DNA of 7,543 nt. Source: an uncultured Elusimicrobiales bacterium (GTDB lineage: Bacteria; Elusimicrobiota; Elusimicrobia; Elusimicrobiales; Elusimicrobiaceae). The stretch spans positions 1 through 7,543 of the forward strand of contig CALUQA010000057.1 in assembly GCA_944322775.1 (NCBI GenBank), given 5' to 3'. Shown here one piece after another: positions 1 through 6,743 of this stretch (positions are counted from its first letter, which is position 1; each line of letters begins with the position of its first letter). The position numbers and the translations under genes are program-made. A model generated the notes under the pieces. The model did not search any database. It was not told the DNA's origin and worked only from the letters and a program-made list of their open reading frames with translations.

Positions 1-441
1 ACTGGTAAACACCCTTTTAAAGCAAAAATATTTTACGCAAAGCCGCCCAAAAGTTTAGACAAAAACGACTTTGGCCCCGCTTATTTGGCGCGTTATTTTT
101 CCGTCTATTCCGCCAAAAACGCGGCCGATTTGCTGGCCACGCTTAATCTGTTTACCGCCGCGGCGGTGGCAGACGCCATACGGCGTTTTGTGCCCGCCAA
201 ATGCCGGCGGGAAATTATCGTCTCCGGCGGGGGCGCGTTTAACCAAACGCTGCTTGCCAATTTGCGCCGCTTAAGCGGCCTGCCCGTGCATACCTCGGCC
301 CAAGCGGGCATAGACCCGCAAGCCAAAGAAGCCGCCGCCTTTGCCTTAATGGCGGCACTGGCCTTGCAGGGAAAAACCAACCACTGCCCGGCCGCCACGG
401 GCGCGCGGCGCAGCGGTCTGTTGGGGCAAATTATTTTATGA
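1..441 (+). CDS. anmK: Anhydro-N-acetylmuramic acid kinase, C-terminal part (5' end outside window)
   Basis: AnmK phosphorylates and opens 1,6-anhydro-MurNAc to MurNAc-6-phosphate in the cytosol, a step of peptidoglycan recycling. The frame is open from base 1, so the start lies upstream; 146 residues are visible of a family that is usually about 370 long. Recognisable features are the KPPKSLDKNDF segment near fragment residues 14-24, the glycine-rich SGGGAFN turn at residues 75-81 (ATPase-fold nucleotide-binding loop of the ASKHA superfamily), the EAAAFA helix, and the terminal ATGARRSGLLGQI stretch, all in the order expected for the AnmK C-terminus. Its TGA stop overlaps the ATG of the next gene (ATGA), so the two are almost certainly co-transcribed and translationally coupled. 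The partner gene nagZ supports the call. No promoter is visible because it lies outside the window. Confidence 0.93.
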   Translation, partial: TGKHPFKAKIFYAKPPKSLDKNDFGPAYLARYFSVYSAKNAADLLATLNLFTAAAVADAIRRFVPAKCRREIIVSGGGAFNQTLLANLRRLSGLPVHTSAQAGIDPQAKEAAAFALMAALALQGKTNHCPAATGARRSGLLGQIIL

Positions 442-1838
442 ATATAAACCGTTTGATTTATCCGGGTTTTTGGTTTGGCAAAAGCAAAACAGAAGACGCG
501 CTTGAAATGGCACGGCGCGGCGCGGGCGGCTTTTGCATTTACGGCGGAACCCGCCAAGAAATTGCCGCACTGACAGACGCCTTAAAAAAAGCTTCTCCCT
601 TGCCGCATGTGTTTATCTGCGCCGATTATGAAGACGGCCTAGGCCGTTGGATAAACGGGGAAGATTGGGTGCTTTCCAACCTGGCCATAGGCGCCGCAGG
701 TAGCGAAGAAACGGCCTATCAAAAGGGCCTTACGCTCTCGCACGAGGCGCGCCGCGTGGGGGTGGATTGGGTGTTTGCCCCCGTGCTGGATTTATGCAAC
801 GAGCCGCAAAACCCCATCGTCAACACCCGCTCTTTTGGCGCCGACCCCGACGCCGTGGGGCGTTTGGGCGCGGCCTTGTGCCAAGGGCTTAATGACGGCG
901 GCGTATTAAACAGCATAAAGCACTTTCCGGGCCATGGCAGCACCAAGACAGACTCTCACCTGGCATTGCCCGTTTTAACGCGCAGCTTGCAGCAATTGCA
1001 GGCGCAGGAGTTAATCCCTTTCCGCCTGGCACTGGCCAAGGCAAACAGCGTAATGGCGGGGCATTTGTTTGTGCCGGCGCTGGATAAAACCCTGCCGGCC
1101 AGCCAGTCCCGCGCGGTGCTGACGGGCCTTTTAAAAGAACAACTGGGTTTTAAGGGGCTGATACTTACCGACGCACTGAATATGAAATCGACCGGGGACG
1201 TGCACCAAACGGCTTTAAACGCCTTGCACGCCGGGGCGCACATTTTGCTTTCGGCCACGGACGCGGTGGGCCTTTCGGACTTTTTGCCAACGCAACCCGG
1301 GCTGGAAGCAATAATCCGCCAGTCCACCGCTTTGCAGGACGCGCTTATTTTGCACCACCCGCAAGTAAAAAACACGGGGTTGCCCGCGGCGCAATTTAAC
1401 CAAACCTATGCCGCCGCCTGTGCCGTGTGGCAGGGGCAAACGCTTGCCTTGCACGCGGGGGACGAAATAGATTATTTGGAGCTGGGCAACGAAGAAGCCT
1501 TTGCCGCGCAAGCTTTTTTGCACGCGCTGGAAAAGCGCGGCATACGCGTCAGCCGTCAACCCCACAAAACGCATACGCTGGTGGCGGTGTCTTTTTCAAA
1601 CTACAAAGCATTTAAAGGACACATCAATTTGTCAGCCGAAGAAAAACAACAACTGGCCGAACAGGCACGCGCGCACGACAGAAGCATTTTTGTCAGCTTT
1701 GGCAGTCCATTCGGCACCGAAGACATCGCCGAGCTGATCGCGTGGCTGTTTTTGTTCAGCCCCGCACAGCAGGCACAAACCTCGGCGGCCGACATATTAT
1801 GCGCACTTAAAAAACCAACGGGCCGCATGCCTGTTTAA
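438..1838 (+). CDS. nagZ: Beta-N-acetylglucosaminidase, glycoside hydrolase family 3 (NagZ type) with C-terminal GH3 domain
   Basis: This enzyme is predicted to remove GlcNAc from GlcNAc-anhydroMurNAc (peptides) during cell-wall recycling. The GH3 catalytic barrel spans about residues 1-310. KHFPGHG is at 161-167, followed by D172 and H174 of the TDSHLALP motif, the Asp-His acid/base pair characteristic of NagZ. The nucleophile is D245 in ILTDALNMKS. The spacing matches classical NagZ of about 340 residues. Beyond it lies a further block of about 130 residues ending in GRMPV, with a VSFGSPF stretch near 420, which resembles the GH3 C-terminal domain of longer homologues such as Bacillus YbbD/NagZ. 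The usual DQEGG loop reads ADYEDGLGR (62-70). There is no signal peptide, so a cytosolic location is likely. The start overlaps the anmK stop (ATGA); a GGGG about 11 bases upstream is a weak ribosome-binding site, so coupling is likely. The family is certain; exact substrate range is inferred. Confidence 0.92.
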   Translation: MNINRLIYPGFWFGKSKTEDALEMARRGAGGFCIYGGTRQEIAALTDALKKASPLPHVFICADYEDGLGRWINGEDWVLSNLAIGAAGSEETAYQKGLTLSHEARRVGVDWVFAPVLDLCNEPQNPIVNTRSFGADPDAVGRLGAALCQGLNDGGVLNSIKHFPGHGSTKTDSHLALPVLTRSLQQLQAQELIPFRLALAKANSVMAGHLFVPALDKTLPASQSRAVLTGLLKEQLGFKGLILTDALNMKSTGDVHQTALNALHAGAHILLSATDAVGLSDFLPTQPGLEAIIRQSTALQDALILHHPQVKNTGLPAAQFNQTYAAACAVWQGQTLALHAGDEIDYLELGNEEAFAAQAFLHALEKRGIRVSRQPHKTHTLVAVSFSNYKAFKGHINLSAEEKQQLAEQARAHDRSIFVSFGSPFGTEDIAELIAWLFLFSPAQQAQTSAADILCALKKPTGRMPV

Positions 1839-1858
1839 CGTCCCGCATTTTGGCAAAA

Positions 1859-1886
1859 CAAAACCCCGCTTGCAGGCGGGGTTTTG
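1859..1886. terminator. Bidirectional rho-independent terminator between convergent genes
   Basis: An 11-bp perfect stem (arms 1859-1869 and 1876-1886) encloses a six-base loop. The core CCCCGC/GCGGGG is flanked by AAAA on the left and TTTT on the right, so each strand reads a GC-rich hairpin ending in a short U run. It sits in the 65-base gap between the nagZ stop and the guaD stop, exactly where both convergent units should end. The U tract is only four bases and is part of the stem, so efficiency may be moderate. Confidence 0.85.
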
Positions 1887-1903
1887 CATGTACTGCGGCA
1901 AAA

Positions 1904-2392
1904 TTAATAAGCAATTTTGTCTTCTTTTTTGTCCCAAAGTTCAAAGGGCTCTTCGTTGTCTTCCAATTCTATGCGCACGGTTTTAATGCTCCGCGCGGAA
2001 GTGTCTTTGGCGATTTCGTCGTAAATAAACTTATCGTCAAAGCCGTGGCGCGCCGCCGTGTGGCGGTCTGCGGCAAAATACAACGCTTTGGGGCGCGCCC
2101 AATAAATGGCACCCAGACACATGGGGCAGGGCTCGCAGGAAGAATAAATCACGCAGTCTTTCAGTTCAAAATTATTTAATTTTTTGCAGGCGGTGCGAAT
2201 AGCGTCCACCTCGGCATGCATGGTGGGGTCTTTGCTGCCCAACACCTGGTTGCAGCCGCGCGCAATAATTTGCCCGTCTTTGACAATCACCGCGCCAAAC
2301 GGACCGCCGCGGCCGGTAGACATGTTTTCACGGGCCAGGTTTACGGCTTCGCGCAAAAATTTTTTGTGCATTTGCAATTCTTTTTCGTCCAT
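1904..2392 (-). CDS. guaD: Guanine deaminase (cytidine-deaminase fold)
   Basis: This 162-residue protein is predicted to deaminate guanine to xanthine in the cytosol (purine salvage or nitrogen supply). H59-A-E61 supplies one zinc ligand and the proton-shuttling glutamate; C86-EP-C89 in SSCEPCPMC supplies the other two zinc ligands. The sequence GGPFGAVIVKDG (29-40), AIYWARPKA (95-103) and GFDDKFIYDEI (117-127), and the C-terminal tyrosine, closely resemble Bacillus subtilis GuaD as I recall it (156 residues), rather than tRNA adenosine deaminase TadA or a cytosine deaminase. The start is an ATG preceded by a strong GAAAGGAG at five bases. It is the last gene of the minus-strand run, 33 bases after comEC, and ends at the shared terminator. 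That gap contains a TATAAT, so it may also be transcribed on its own. Confidence 0.9.
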   Translation of the reverse strand: MDEKELQMHKKFLREAVNLARENMSTGRGGPFGAVIVKDGQIIARGCNQVLGSKDPTMHAEVDAIRTACKKLNNFELKDCVIYSSCEPCPMCLGAIYWARPKALYFAADRHTAARHGFDDKFIYDEIAKDTSARSIKTVRIELEDNEEPFELWDKKEDKIAY

Positions 2393-2397
2393 AAAAA

Positions 2398-2405
2398 CTC
2401 CTTTC
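2398..2405 (-). promoter_or_regulatory. Ribosome-binding site of guaD
   Basis: On the minus strand this reads GAAAGGAG, ending five bases before the ATG. It is the best Shine-Dalgarno match in the window and fixes the guaD start. Confidence 0.8.
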
Positions 2406-2419
2406 TGGCGTGCCTTTAT

Positions 2420-2425
2420 ATTATA
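2420..2425 (-). promoter_or_regulatory. Possible -10 element (TATAAT) upstream of guaD
   Basis: The minus strand reads TATAAT in an AT-rich patch between the comEC stop and guaD, 27 bases before the guaD ATG. No convincing -35 hexamer is found 16-18 bases upstream and there is no TGn extension, so this could be chance in AT-rich spacer DNA. If real, it would give guaD expression independent of the upstream genes. Confidence 0.25.
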
Positions 2426-4294
2426 TTACAAATGCAGCGTTTGCGTAGCATTGCGTTTGTTGTCAAATGTAACGCCACTTTGTTCTATAAAGCGGCCATT
2501 GGCCGAAACGGTGAAAGACAAATCTTTGTTTGTGACGGTGTAAGAAAGGCTGTCCCTGCCGCCGCTGTAGCCGCGGTTGCGCCACAAGGCACCCTGGCGG
2601 TTTTTAAGCAGGCCCCACTCCGCACGCACCTGCGTGCCGCGCACGGTTATTTCTTCCCCGGGCCAAACATCGGCAAAAGGCAGCACCACTTTTTTGACGG
2701 TAATTTGCTTTTGCAGTTCTTTAATTTCTTTTGTCTGCTTGGCGGCATCTTCACTGATAAACACGGCGTCCAGTTGTGTGCCGCCGCTGCGCAGCACGGC
2801 ACGGGAAAGTTTATCCCCGTCTATGGCGGCGCCAAACAGCAGGCGGCTGCCGTTGGGCAGGCGCACCAAAACGGCGTTTTTGTTCCATTCGTTAAGCAGC
2901 CACACCGTGGGCGGATTAAAAAAGAGATACTGCACCGCAGGCGCCAGCACCATAACGGCCAGGGCGTATTTCCATATGCGCCGCACAAATATTTTTTGCG
3001 GCAAATTAAAAAGCAAAAACAGCCCCGTATAATAGCTCACTATCCACCCGGGTCGCCAAGCCGCCGCCGTGACGGAAGAAAACGGGAAAGACGCAAAAAA
3101 ACGCACCAGCTGTTCAAACGTCCACAGCGTGCCCTGCGTAAGCGCGTGCAAAACAAACCCCATATGCAAAAGCGAAAACACATAATAGGCAAAGCTAAGC
3201 CCCATTAAAAGCGAAGCCAGCGGCACCAAAAGCATGTTCGACAAAAGCCCCGCAAAAGACACTTTAAAAAACACATTGGTAAACACCGGCAAAAGCACCA
3301 GCTGCGTGCAAAGCGTAGCCATAAAAATCTGCACGAAAAACTTGACCCACCGCGGCCAGGCGGCCGGCAATTGATAGGTGTTTAAACAAACAATGATGGC
3401 CAGCGTGGCCAAAAAAGACATTTCAAACCCCGTTTCAAACACAGAAGCCGGGTTGAAAAGCAAAATAACAAAACAAGAAATAATCAGCCCTTGAAATACC
3501 CCGCTGTTGCGGTGCAGCAAATACCCCGTTACCGCGCAGACCGTCATAAAATAAGCGCGCACCAGCGGTGCGTCAGCCCCGGCAATCAGCGTATACACGC
3601 CGGCAATAACAAGCGCCAGCACCACCGTCTTTTTGCGCCCCGCCCCAAAAAGCGCGCAAAAGGCAAACACAATAAGCGTTACAAACCCCACATTGCCGCC
3701 GGAGGCCACCAGCAGGTGTATGGCGCCGCTGTCCTGAAAGTCGCTGTACAGGCCGCCGTCTATTTCCCCGCGTTCCCCAAGCAGCACGCCGCCTGCTATG
3801 GCCGCCAAATTGCGCGGGAAATTTTGCTCAAATACCTTCAAAATATCTGCCCGCACGGCGGCAATGGCCCAAAAGAAAAAAGAAGGCGGCGCTTTCTGCT
3901 GAGCAGAAGACACCGCCATTTCCGTAAAAATATGCTGGGTGGCCAAATAGGCGCCCCAGTCAAAATTGCCCAGCATGGCAATGGAATAGGGCTTTTTTAA
4001 GCGCCCCTGCAGCTGCAGGGTTTCATGCCAGGCAGGCGTATATTCTTTAAAGCGGGCATACACATAGCCGCCGGTTTTTTCTCCGTTTACGGCAAGCACT
4101 TTCACCACGGCATTGTAGCCGTTCTTTTTAAGCACCGGGAAAGACACCACTTTGCCCGTCAGGGTAACTGTTTTTAAGGGGATTTTATGGTAAACGTCGT
4201 TGGAAGAAGGCGCCGGCCGGTAAAAACAGCTTAGCAGCGCCACATACAACACCAACAGCAACAAAAGAAGCCTTTTGTAATAACTGTAATGCAT
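2426..4294 (-). CDS. comEC: ComEC/Rec2-family DNA-uptake channel with degenerate C-terminal MBL-like domain
   Basis: ComEC is the inner-membrane channel that passes single-stranded DNA into the cytosol during natural transformation. The 622-residue protein has one N-terminal membrane helix (8-25), then a soluble OB-like DUF4131 region (about 38-130). The polytopic competence domain (about 160-460) carries GGVLLGERGEI (168-178), SGAIHLLVASGGNVG (189-203), AGADAPLVRAYFM (238-250) and NPASVFETGFEMSFLA (281-296). The familiar SGLHVG motif reads SGGNVG here. The tail (about 462-600) begins like a ComEC metallo-beta-lactamase domain (AVLVRLPNGSRLLF) but shows GAAIDGD where IDGG is expected and ISEDAAKQT where the THxHxDH metal site is expected, so it is probably catalytically dead. 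Only one helix precedes the OB region, fewer than usual, and the protein is shorter than typical ComEC proteins (about 750). Its ATG directly abuts the recR stop (TAAATG), with no good ribosome-binding site, implying coupling to recR. Confidence 0.88.
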   Translation of the reverse strand: MHYSYYKRLLLLLLVLYVALLSCFYRPAPSSNDVYHKIPLKTVTLTGKVVSFPVLKKNGYNAVVKVLAVNGEKTGGYVYARFKEYTPAWHETLQLQGRLKKPYSIAMLGNFDWGAYLATQHIFTEMAVSSAQQKAPPSFFFWAIAAVRADILKVFEQNFPRNLAAIAGGVLLGERGEIDGGLYSDFQDSGAIHLLVASGGNVGFVTLIVFAFCALFGAGRKKTVVLALVIAGVYTLIAGADAPLVRAYFMTVCAVTGYLLHRNSGVFQGLIISCFVILLFNPASVFETGFEMSFLATLAIIVCLNTYQLPAAWPRWVKFFVQIFMATLCTQLVLLPVFTNVFFKVSFAGLLSNMLLVPLASLLMGLSFAYYVFSLLHMGFVLHALTQGTLWTFEQLVRFFASFPFSSVTAAAWRPGWIVSYYTGLFLLFNLPQKIFVRRIWKYALAVMVLAPAVQYLFFNPPTVWLLNEWNKNAVLVRLPNGSRLLFGAAIDGDKLSRAVLRSGGTQLDAVFISEDAAKQTKEIKELQKQITVKKVVLPFADVWPGEEITVRGTQVRAEWGLLKNRQGALWRNRGYSGGRDSLSYTVTNKDLSFTVSANGRFIEQSGVTFDNKRNATQTLHL

Positions 4295-4888
4295 TTACAT
4301 TTTGGTGCGGCCTTTAAGCGAATAGCCCAGCGTCATCTCATCGATATAATCAATGTCGCCGCCCAGCGGCACGCCATAGCCGATACGGGTGACTTTTTCC
4401 ACCAACCCGTGCAGCAAATCCGCCAAATACAGGGCGGTGGTTTCGCCTTCCGTGTCGGGGTCGGTGGCCAAAATGACTTCTTTTATGGGGGGATTGGCGT
4501 TTTGCACGCGGGCCAAAAGTTCTTTTACTTTCACCTGTTCGGCGCCGCGCCCTTCCATGGGGGAAATGGAACCGTGCAACACGTGATAAAGCCCTTTAAA
4601 AGCGCCCGTTTTTTCTATGGATTCAATATCCTGCGGGTCTTCCACCACGCAAATGACGGTTTGGTCGCGGTCCGGGTCGGCGCAAATTTCGCACACGTCC
4701 TGCTCGCTGTAAGCGTGGCAAATGCGGCAAAGTTTTACGTCCTGCTTCATGCCCAGCACGGCGGAAACAAACTCCTCCACCTCGCCCTGCGGCGCGCGCA
4801 ACCAATACGCCGCAAACCGTTCCGCCTGCCGCGGGCCAACCCCGGGCAGTCTGCGTAAAGCGCGCACCAAACGGTCCAAACTTTTCAT
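4295..4888 (-). CDS. recR: Recombination mediator protein RecR
   Basis: RecR works with RecO (and RecF) to load RecA onto SSB-coated single-stranded gaps. With the ATG start the protein has 197 residues, the normal length. It shows a helix-hairpin-helix (LPGVGPRQAERFA, 14-26), a four-cysteine zinc finger (C54, C57, C66, C69), a Toprim domain from about 78 with VVEDP (E83) and ATDPDTEGE near 141-149, and the C-terminal GYGVPLGGDIDYIDEMTL segment typical of RecR. The Toprim asparagine common in ATNP-type motifs is Asp here. The ATG follows the dnaX stop by one base (TAATATG). An in-frame TTG nine bases upstream (4897) overlaps dnaX and would add three residues. I prefer the ATG because MKSLDRLVRALRRLPGVG matches usual RecR N-termini. 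The gene lies between dnaX and comEC. Confidence 0.97.
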   Translation of the reverse strand: MKSLDRLVRALRRLPGVGPRQAERFAAYWLRAPQGEVEEFVSAVLGMKQDVKLCRICHAYSEQDVCEICADPDRDQTVICVVEDPQDIESIEKTGAFKGLYHVLHGSISPMEGRGAEQVKVKELLARVQNANPPIKEVILATDPDTEGETTALYLADLLHGLVEKVTRIGYGVPLGGDIDYIDEMTLGYSLKGRTKM

Positions 4889-4889
4889 A

Positions 4890-6740
4890 TTAAGCAAGCA
4901 CTTCCCCGCCGATTACGTCCAAAATGCCTTTCAGCTCTTCCGGCACTTTTTGCGAAGAAGCCTGCGGCTCTATGTCGGCAGAAAAATCGGCCTTTACAAA
5001 GGGTTCTTCGTCGCTAATGGCGGCCTTGTTTGCTTTGGCAGGGGCCGAAGCCACCGAAGGCGAAGCAGCCGCCTTGGCAGCAGCCGGGGCATTTTGCACG
5101 GCAATGCTAAATTTAATGCGCCGCGAACCCAACTTAAAAGCCATTTTTTCCAAATCGGCCAATTTATTTTGCGCCGGGATTTTATAAAACTCTTTATCTT
5201 TGCCAAAGCCGATGGTCCAGTTATCCCCTTCAAAATGCACGGAGCAGTTGGTCATTACGTCATAGACAAAGGGGCTGGGTTCAAAGGCTTTAAGCATAGC
5301 GTCCCACAGGCGGCGGTTGTCCGCAATCACTTCTTTGGGGGCGGAAGCCGCAGGGGCAGCAACCGCGGCCGGCTTGGGCGCCGTTTGCACGGCAGGCGTC
5401 GGCGCTGGCGCGGCAGAAGCGGCCGGTTTAAAAGAAGCAAAATCTGCCTTTGGCAACTGTTTTTCTTCTGCTTTGGGGGCTGCATGCTGCACGGCGGCCG
5501 AGGCATTCATCGTGCGGTGAGGCGCGGCCGTTTTGGGGGCGGAAGCCGCTTGGCTCTGCCCGCGCACGGCGGAAGAGGGCGGTACGGCAGAGGAGCCGTT
5601 TTCCCCGCGTTCCAGCGCTTCCAAACGGCGGATAAATCCTTCTACGTCAAAGCAGCTGTCCATGACGGTAAACAGGCCCACTTCGGCGCTGATTAAGGCA
5701 TTGTCTGAAAATTTAACTTCTTCGGCCAGTTTGTTGACTTTGCGCGAAAGCGCCGCCAACAGCCCCGCCGAAGCCTGCGCCGTAATTTGTTCGGCCCCGT
5801 CAAAAGGTGCCGTGCCCTGTTTTAACGAAAAATAGAATAAATCGCCCAGGGCATTTTTTAAATCTTTCAAGAAGGCATTGGCGTCAAACCCTTCGGCACG
5901 CAGTGTTTCAAACACTTCATGCAACGAGGCACTGTCTTTTTGCACCAGGGCCAAAATGGTTTTGGCCAGCAAATCCTGCGGGGTGAGGCCCAGCATTTCG
6001 CCCACCAGTTTTTCGTCAATTTTACCGTCGGAATAGGCAATGGCTCTGTCCATCAGCGTCAAAGCGTCGCGCATGGCGCCGCCGGCGTTTTTGGCAATAA
6101 TGCGCGCGGCTTTTTCGGTCAAGTCCAAGCCTTCGGCTTCGGCCAAGTCCAGCAGGTGATTGGTTATTTCGTCGCTGGTCATGGGACGGAAGCGGAACGT
6201 TTGGCAGCGGCTGACAATGGTGGCCGGCACTTTGTGCTTTTCGGTGGTGGCCAAAATAAAGACCACATGCTGGGGCGGCTCTTCAATGGTTTTTAAAAGC
6301 GCGTTGAAAGAACTGGCCGAAAGCATGTGTACTTCGTCCAAGATAAACACTTTATAGCGGTCGCGTGAAGCGGCCAGCGCCACGGTGTCTATGATAGCTT
6401 CGCGCACTTTTTCCACCTGGGTGTTGGACGCGGCGTCCAGCTCCAGCACGTCCATATCGGCGCTTTGGGCAATTTCGCGGCACTGGGGGCACTGCCCGCA
6501 CGGTTCGGCCGTGGGTTTATCATTGCCGTTGCCGGTGCAGTTTAAGGCTTTGGCCAAAATGCGCGCCGTGGTGGTTTTGCCACAGCCGCGCGGGCCGTAA
6601 AACAAATAGGCATGCGCAATGCGTCCCAATTTTAAGGCGTTTTGTAATGTTTTGGAAATACTTTCCTGGCCGACCAAATCCTCAAAGCGTTGCGGGCGGT
6701 ATTTGTTGGCCAGACTGACATAGGGGGTGTTTTGACTCAT
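4890..6740 (-). CDS. dnaX: DNA polymerase III subunit gamma/tau
   Basis: DnaX is the AAA+ motor of the clamp loader and, in its tau form, links polymerase cores and helicase at the replication fork. In the 616 residues: Walker A GPRGCGKT (49-56); a zinc module with C68, C81, C84 and C87; Walker B VFILDE (131-136); EEPPQHVVFILATTE (153-167); the SRC arginine-finger motif (R178); sensor 2 GAMRDALTLMD (221-231); and collar domain III to about 370. An Ala/Pro-rich linker (about 383-470) leads to a globular tail (471-548), another Ala-rich stretch (551-574) and a conserved-looking end (ILDVIGGEV). Full-length tau is therefore encoded. No strong programmed frameshift signal for a shorter gamma is evident at the linker. 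The ATG has an AGAGG seven bases upstream, inside the last codons of the preceding doxX-like gene. recR follows with a one-base gap (ATG start), while ybaB/ebfC, often between them, is absent. Confidence 0.97.
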   Translation of the reverse strand: MSQNTPYVSLANKYRPQRFEDLVGQESISKTLQNALKLGRIAHAYLFYGPRGCGKTTTARILAKALNCTGNGNDKPTAEPCGQCPQCREIAQSADMDVLELDAASNTQVEKVREAIIDTVALAASRDRYKVFILDEVHMLSASSFNALLKTIEEPPQHVVFILATTEKHKVPATIVSRCQTFRFRPMTSDEITNHLLDLAEAEGLDLTEKAARIIAKNAGGAMRDALTLMDRAIAYSDGKIDEKLVGEMLGLTPQDLLAKTILALVQKDSASLHEVFETLRAEGFDANAFLKDLKNALGDLFYFSLKQGTAPFDGAEQITAQASAGLLAALSRKVNKLAEEVKFSDNALISAEVGLFTVMDSCFDVEGFIRRLEALERGENGSSAVPPSSAVRGQSQAASAPKTAAPHRTMNASAAVQHAAPKAEEKQLPKADFASFKPAASAAPAPTPAVQTAPKPAAVAAPAASAPKEVIADNRRLWDAMLKAFEPSPFVYDVMTNCSVHFEGDNWTIGFGKDKEFYKIPAQNKLADLEKMAFKLGSRRIKFSIAVQNAPAAAKAAASPSVASAPAKANKAAISDEEPFVKADFSADIEPQASSQKVPEELKGILDVIGGEVLA

Positions 6741-6743
6741 GGG

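Noticed and set aside
105..557. Minus-strand open frame across the anmK/nagZ junction
   Set aside because: It is antisense to two overlapping, well-recognised genes and has no recognisable domain.
1839..1903. Small RNA gene in the convergent gap
   Set aside because: The gap holds a terminator hairpin and no separate promoter or other structure that I can see.
1904..2392. tRNA-specific adenosine deaminase (TadA) as identity of the deaminase
   Set aside because: The AIYWARPKA and FDDKFIYDEI segments and the terminal Tyr fit guanine deaminase, while TadA-type substrate-loop residues are not seen.
2216..3208. Long plus-strand open frame (330 codons) opposite comEC and guaD
   Set aside because: It lies antisense to two genes with clear family motifs and translates to a His/Arg/Gln-rich sequence without domain pattern, as expected for the reverse complement of coding DNA.
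1..3290. Shared TGGTAAACACC word near base 4 and near 3276 as a possible repeat or uptake signal
   Set aside because: Only two copies were noticed, each explained by coding sequence, with no extended similarity around them; chance is sufficient.
5330..5580. Repeats in the Ala/Pro-rich part of dnaX as a tandem repeat or recombination element
   Set aside because: The similarity is compositional (Ala, Pro, Lys codons of a flexible linker), with no regular unit.
4722..5696. Plus-strand open frame (324 codons) opposite dnaX/recR
   Set aside because: The Gly/Arg-rich translation mirrors the Ala/Pro-rich linker codons of dnaX on the other strand; no motif or ribosome-binding site supports it.
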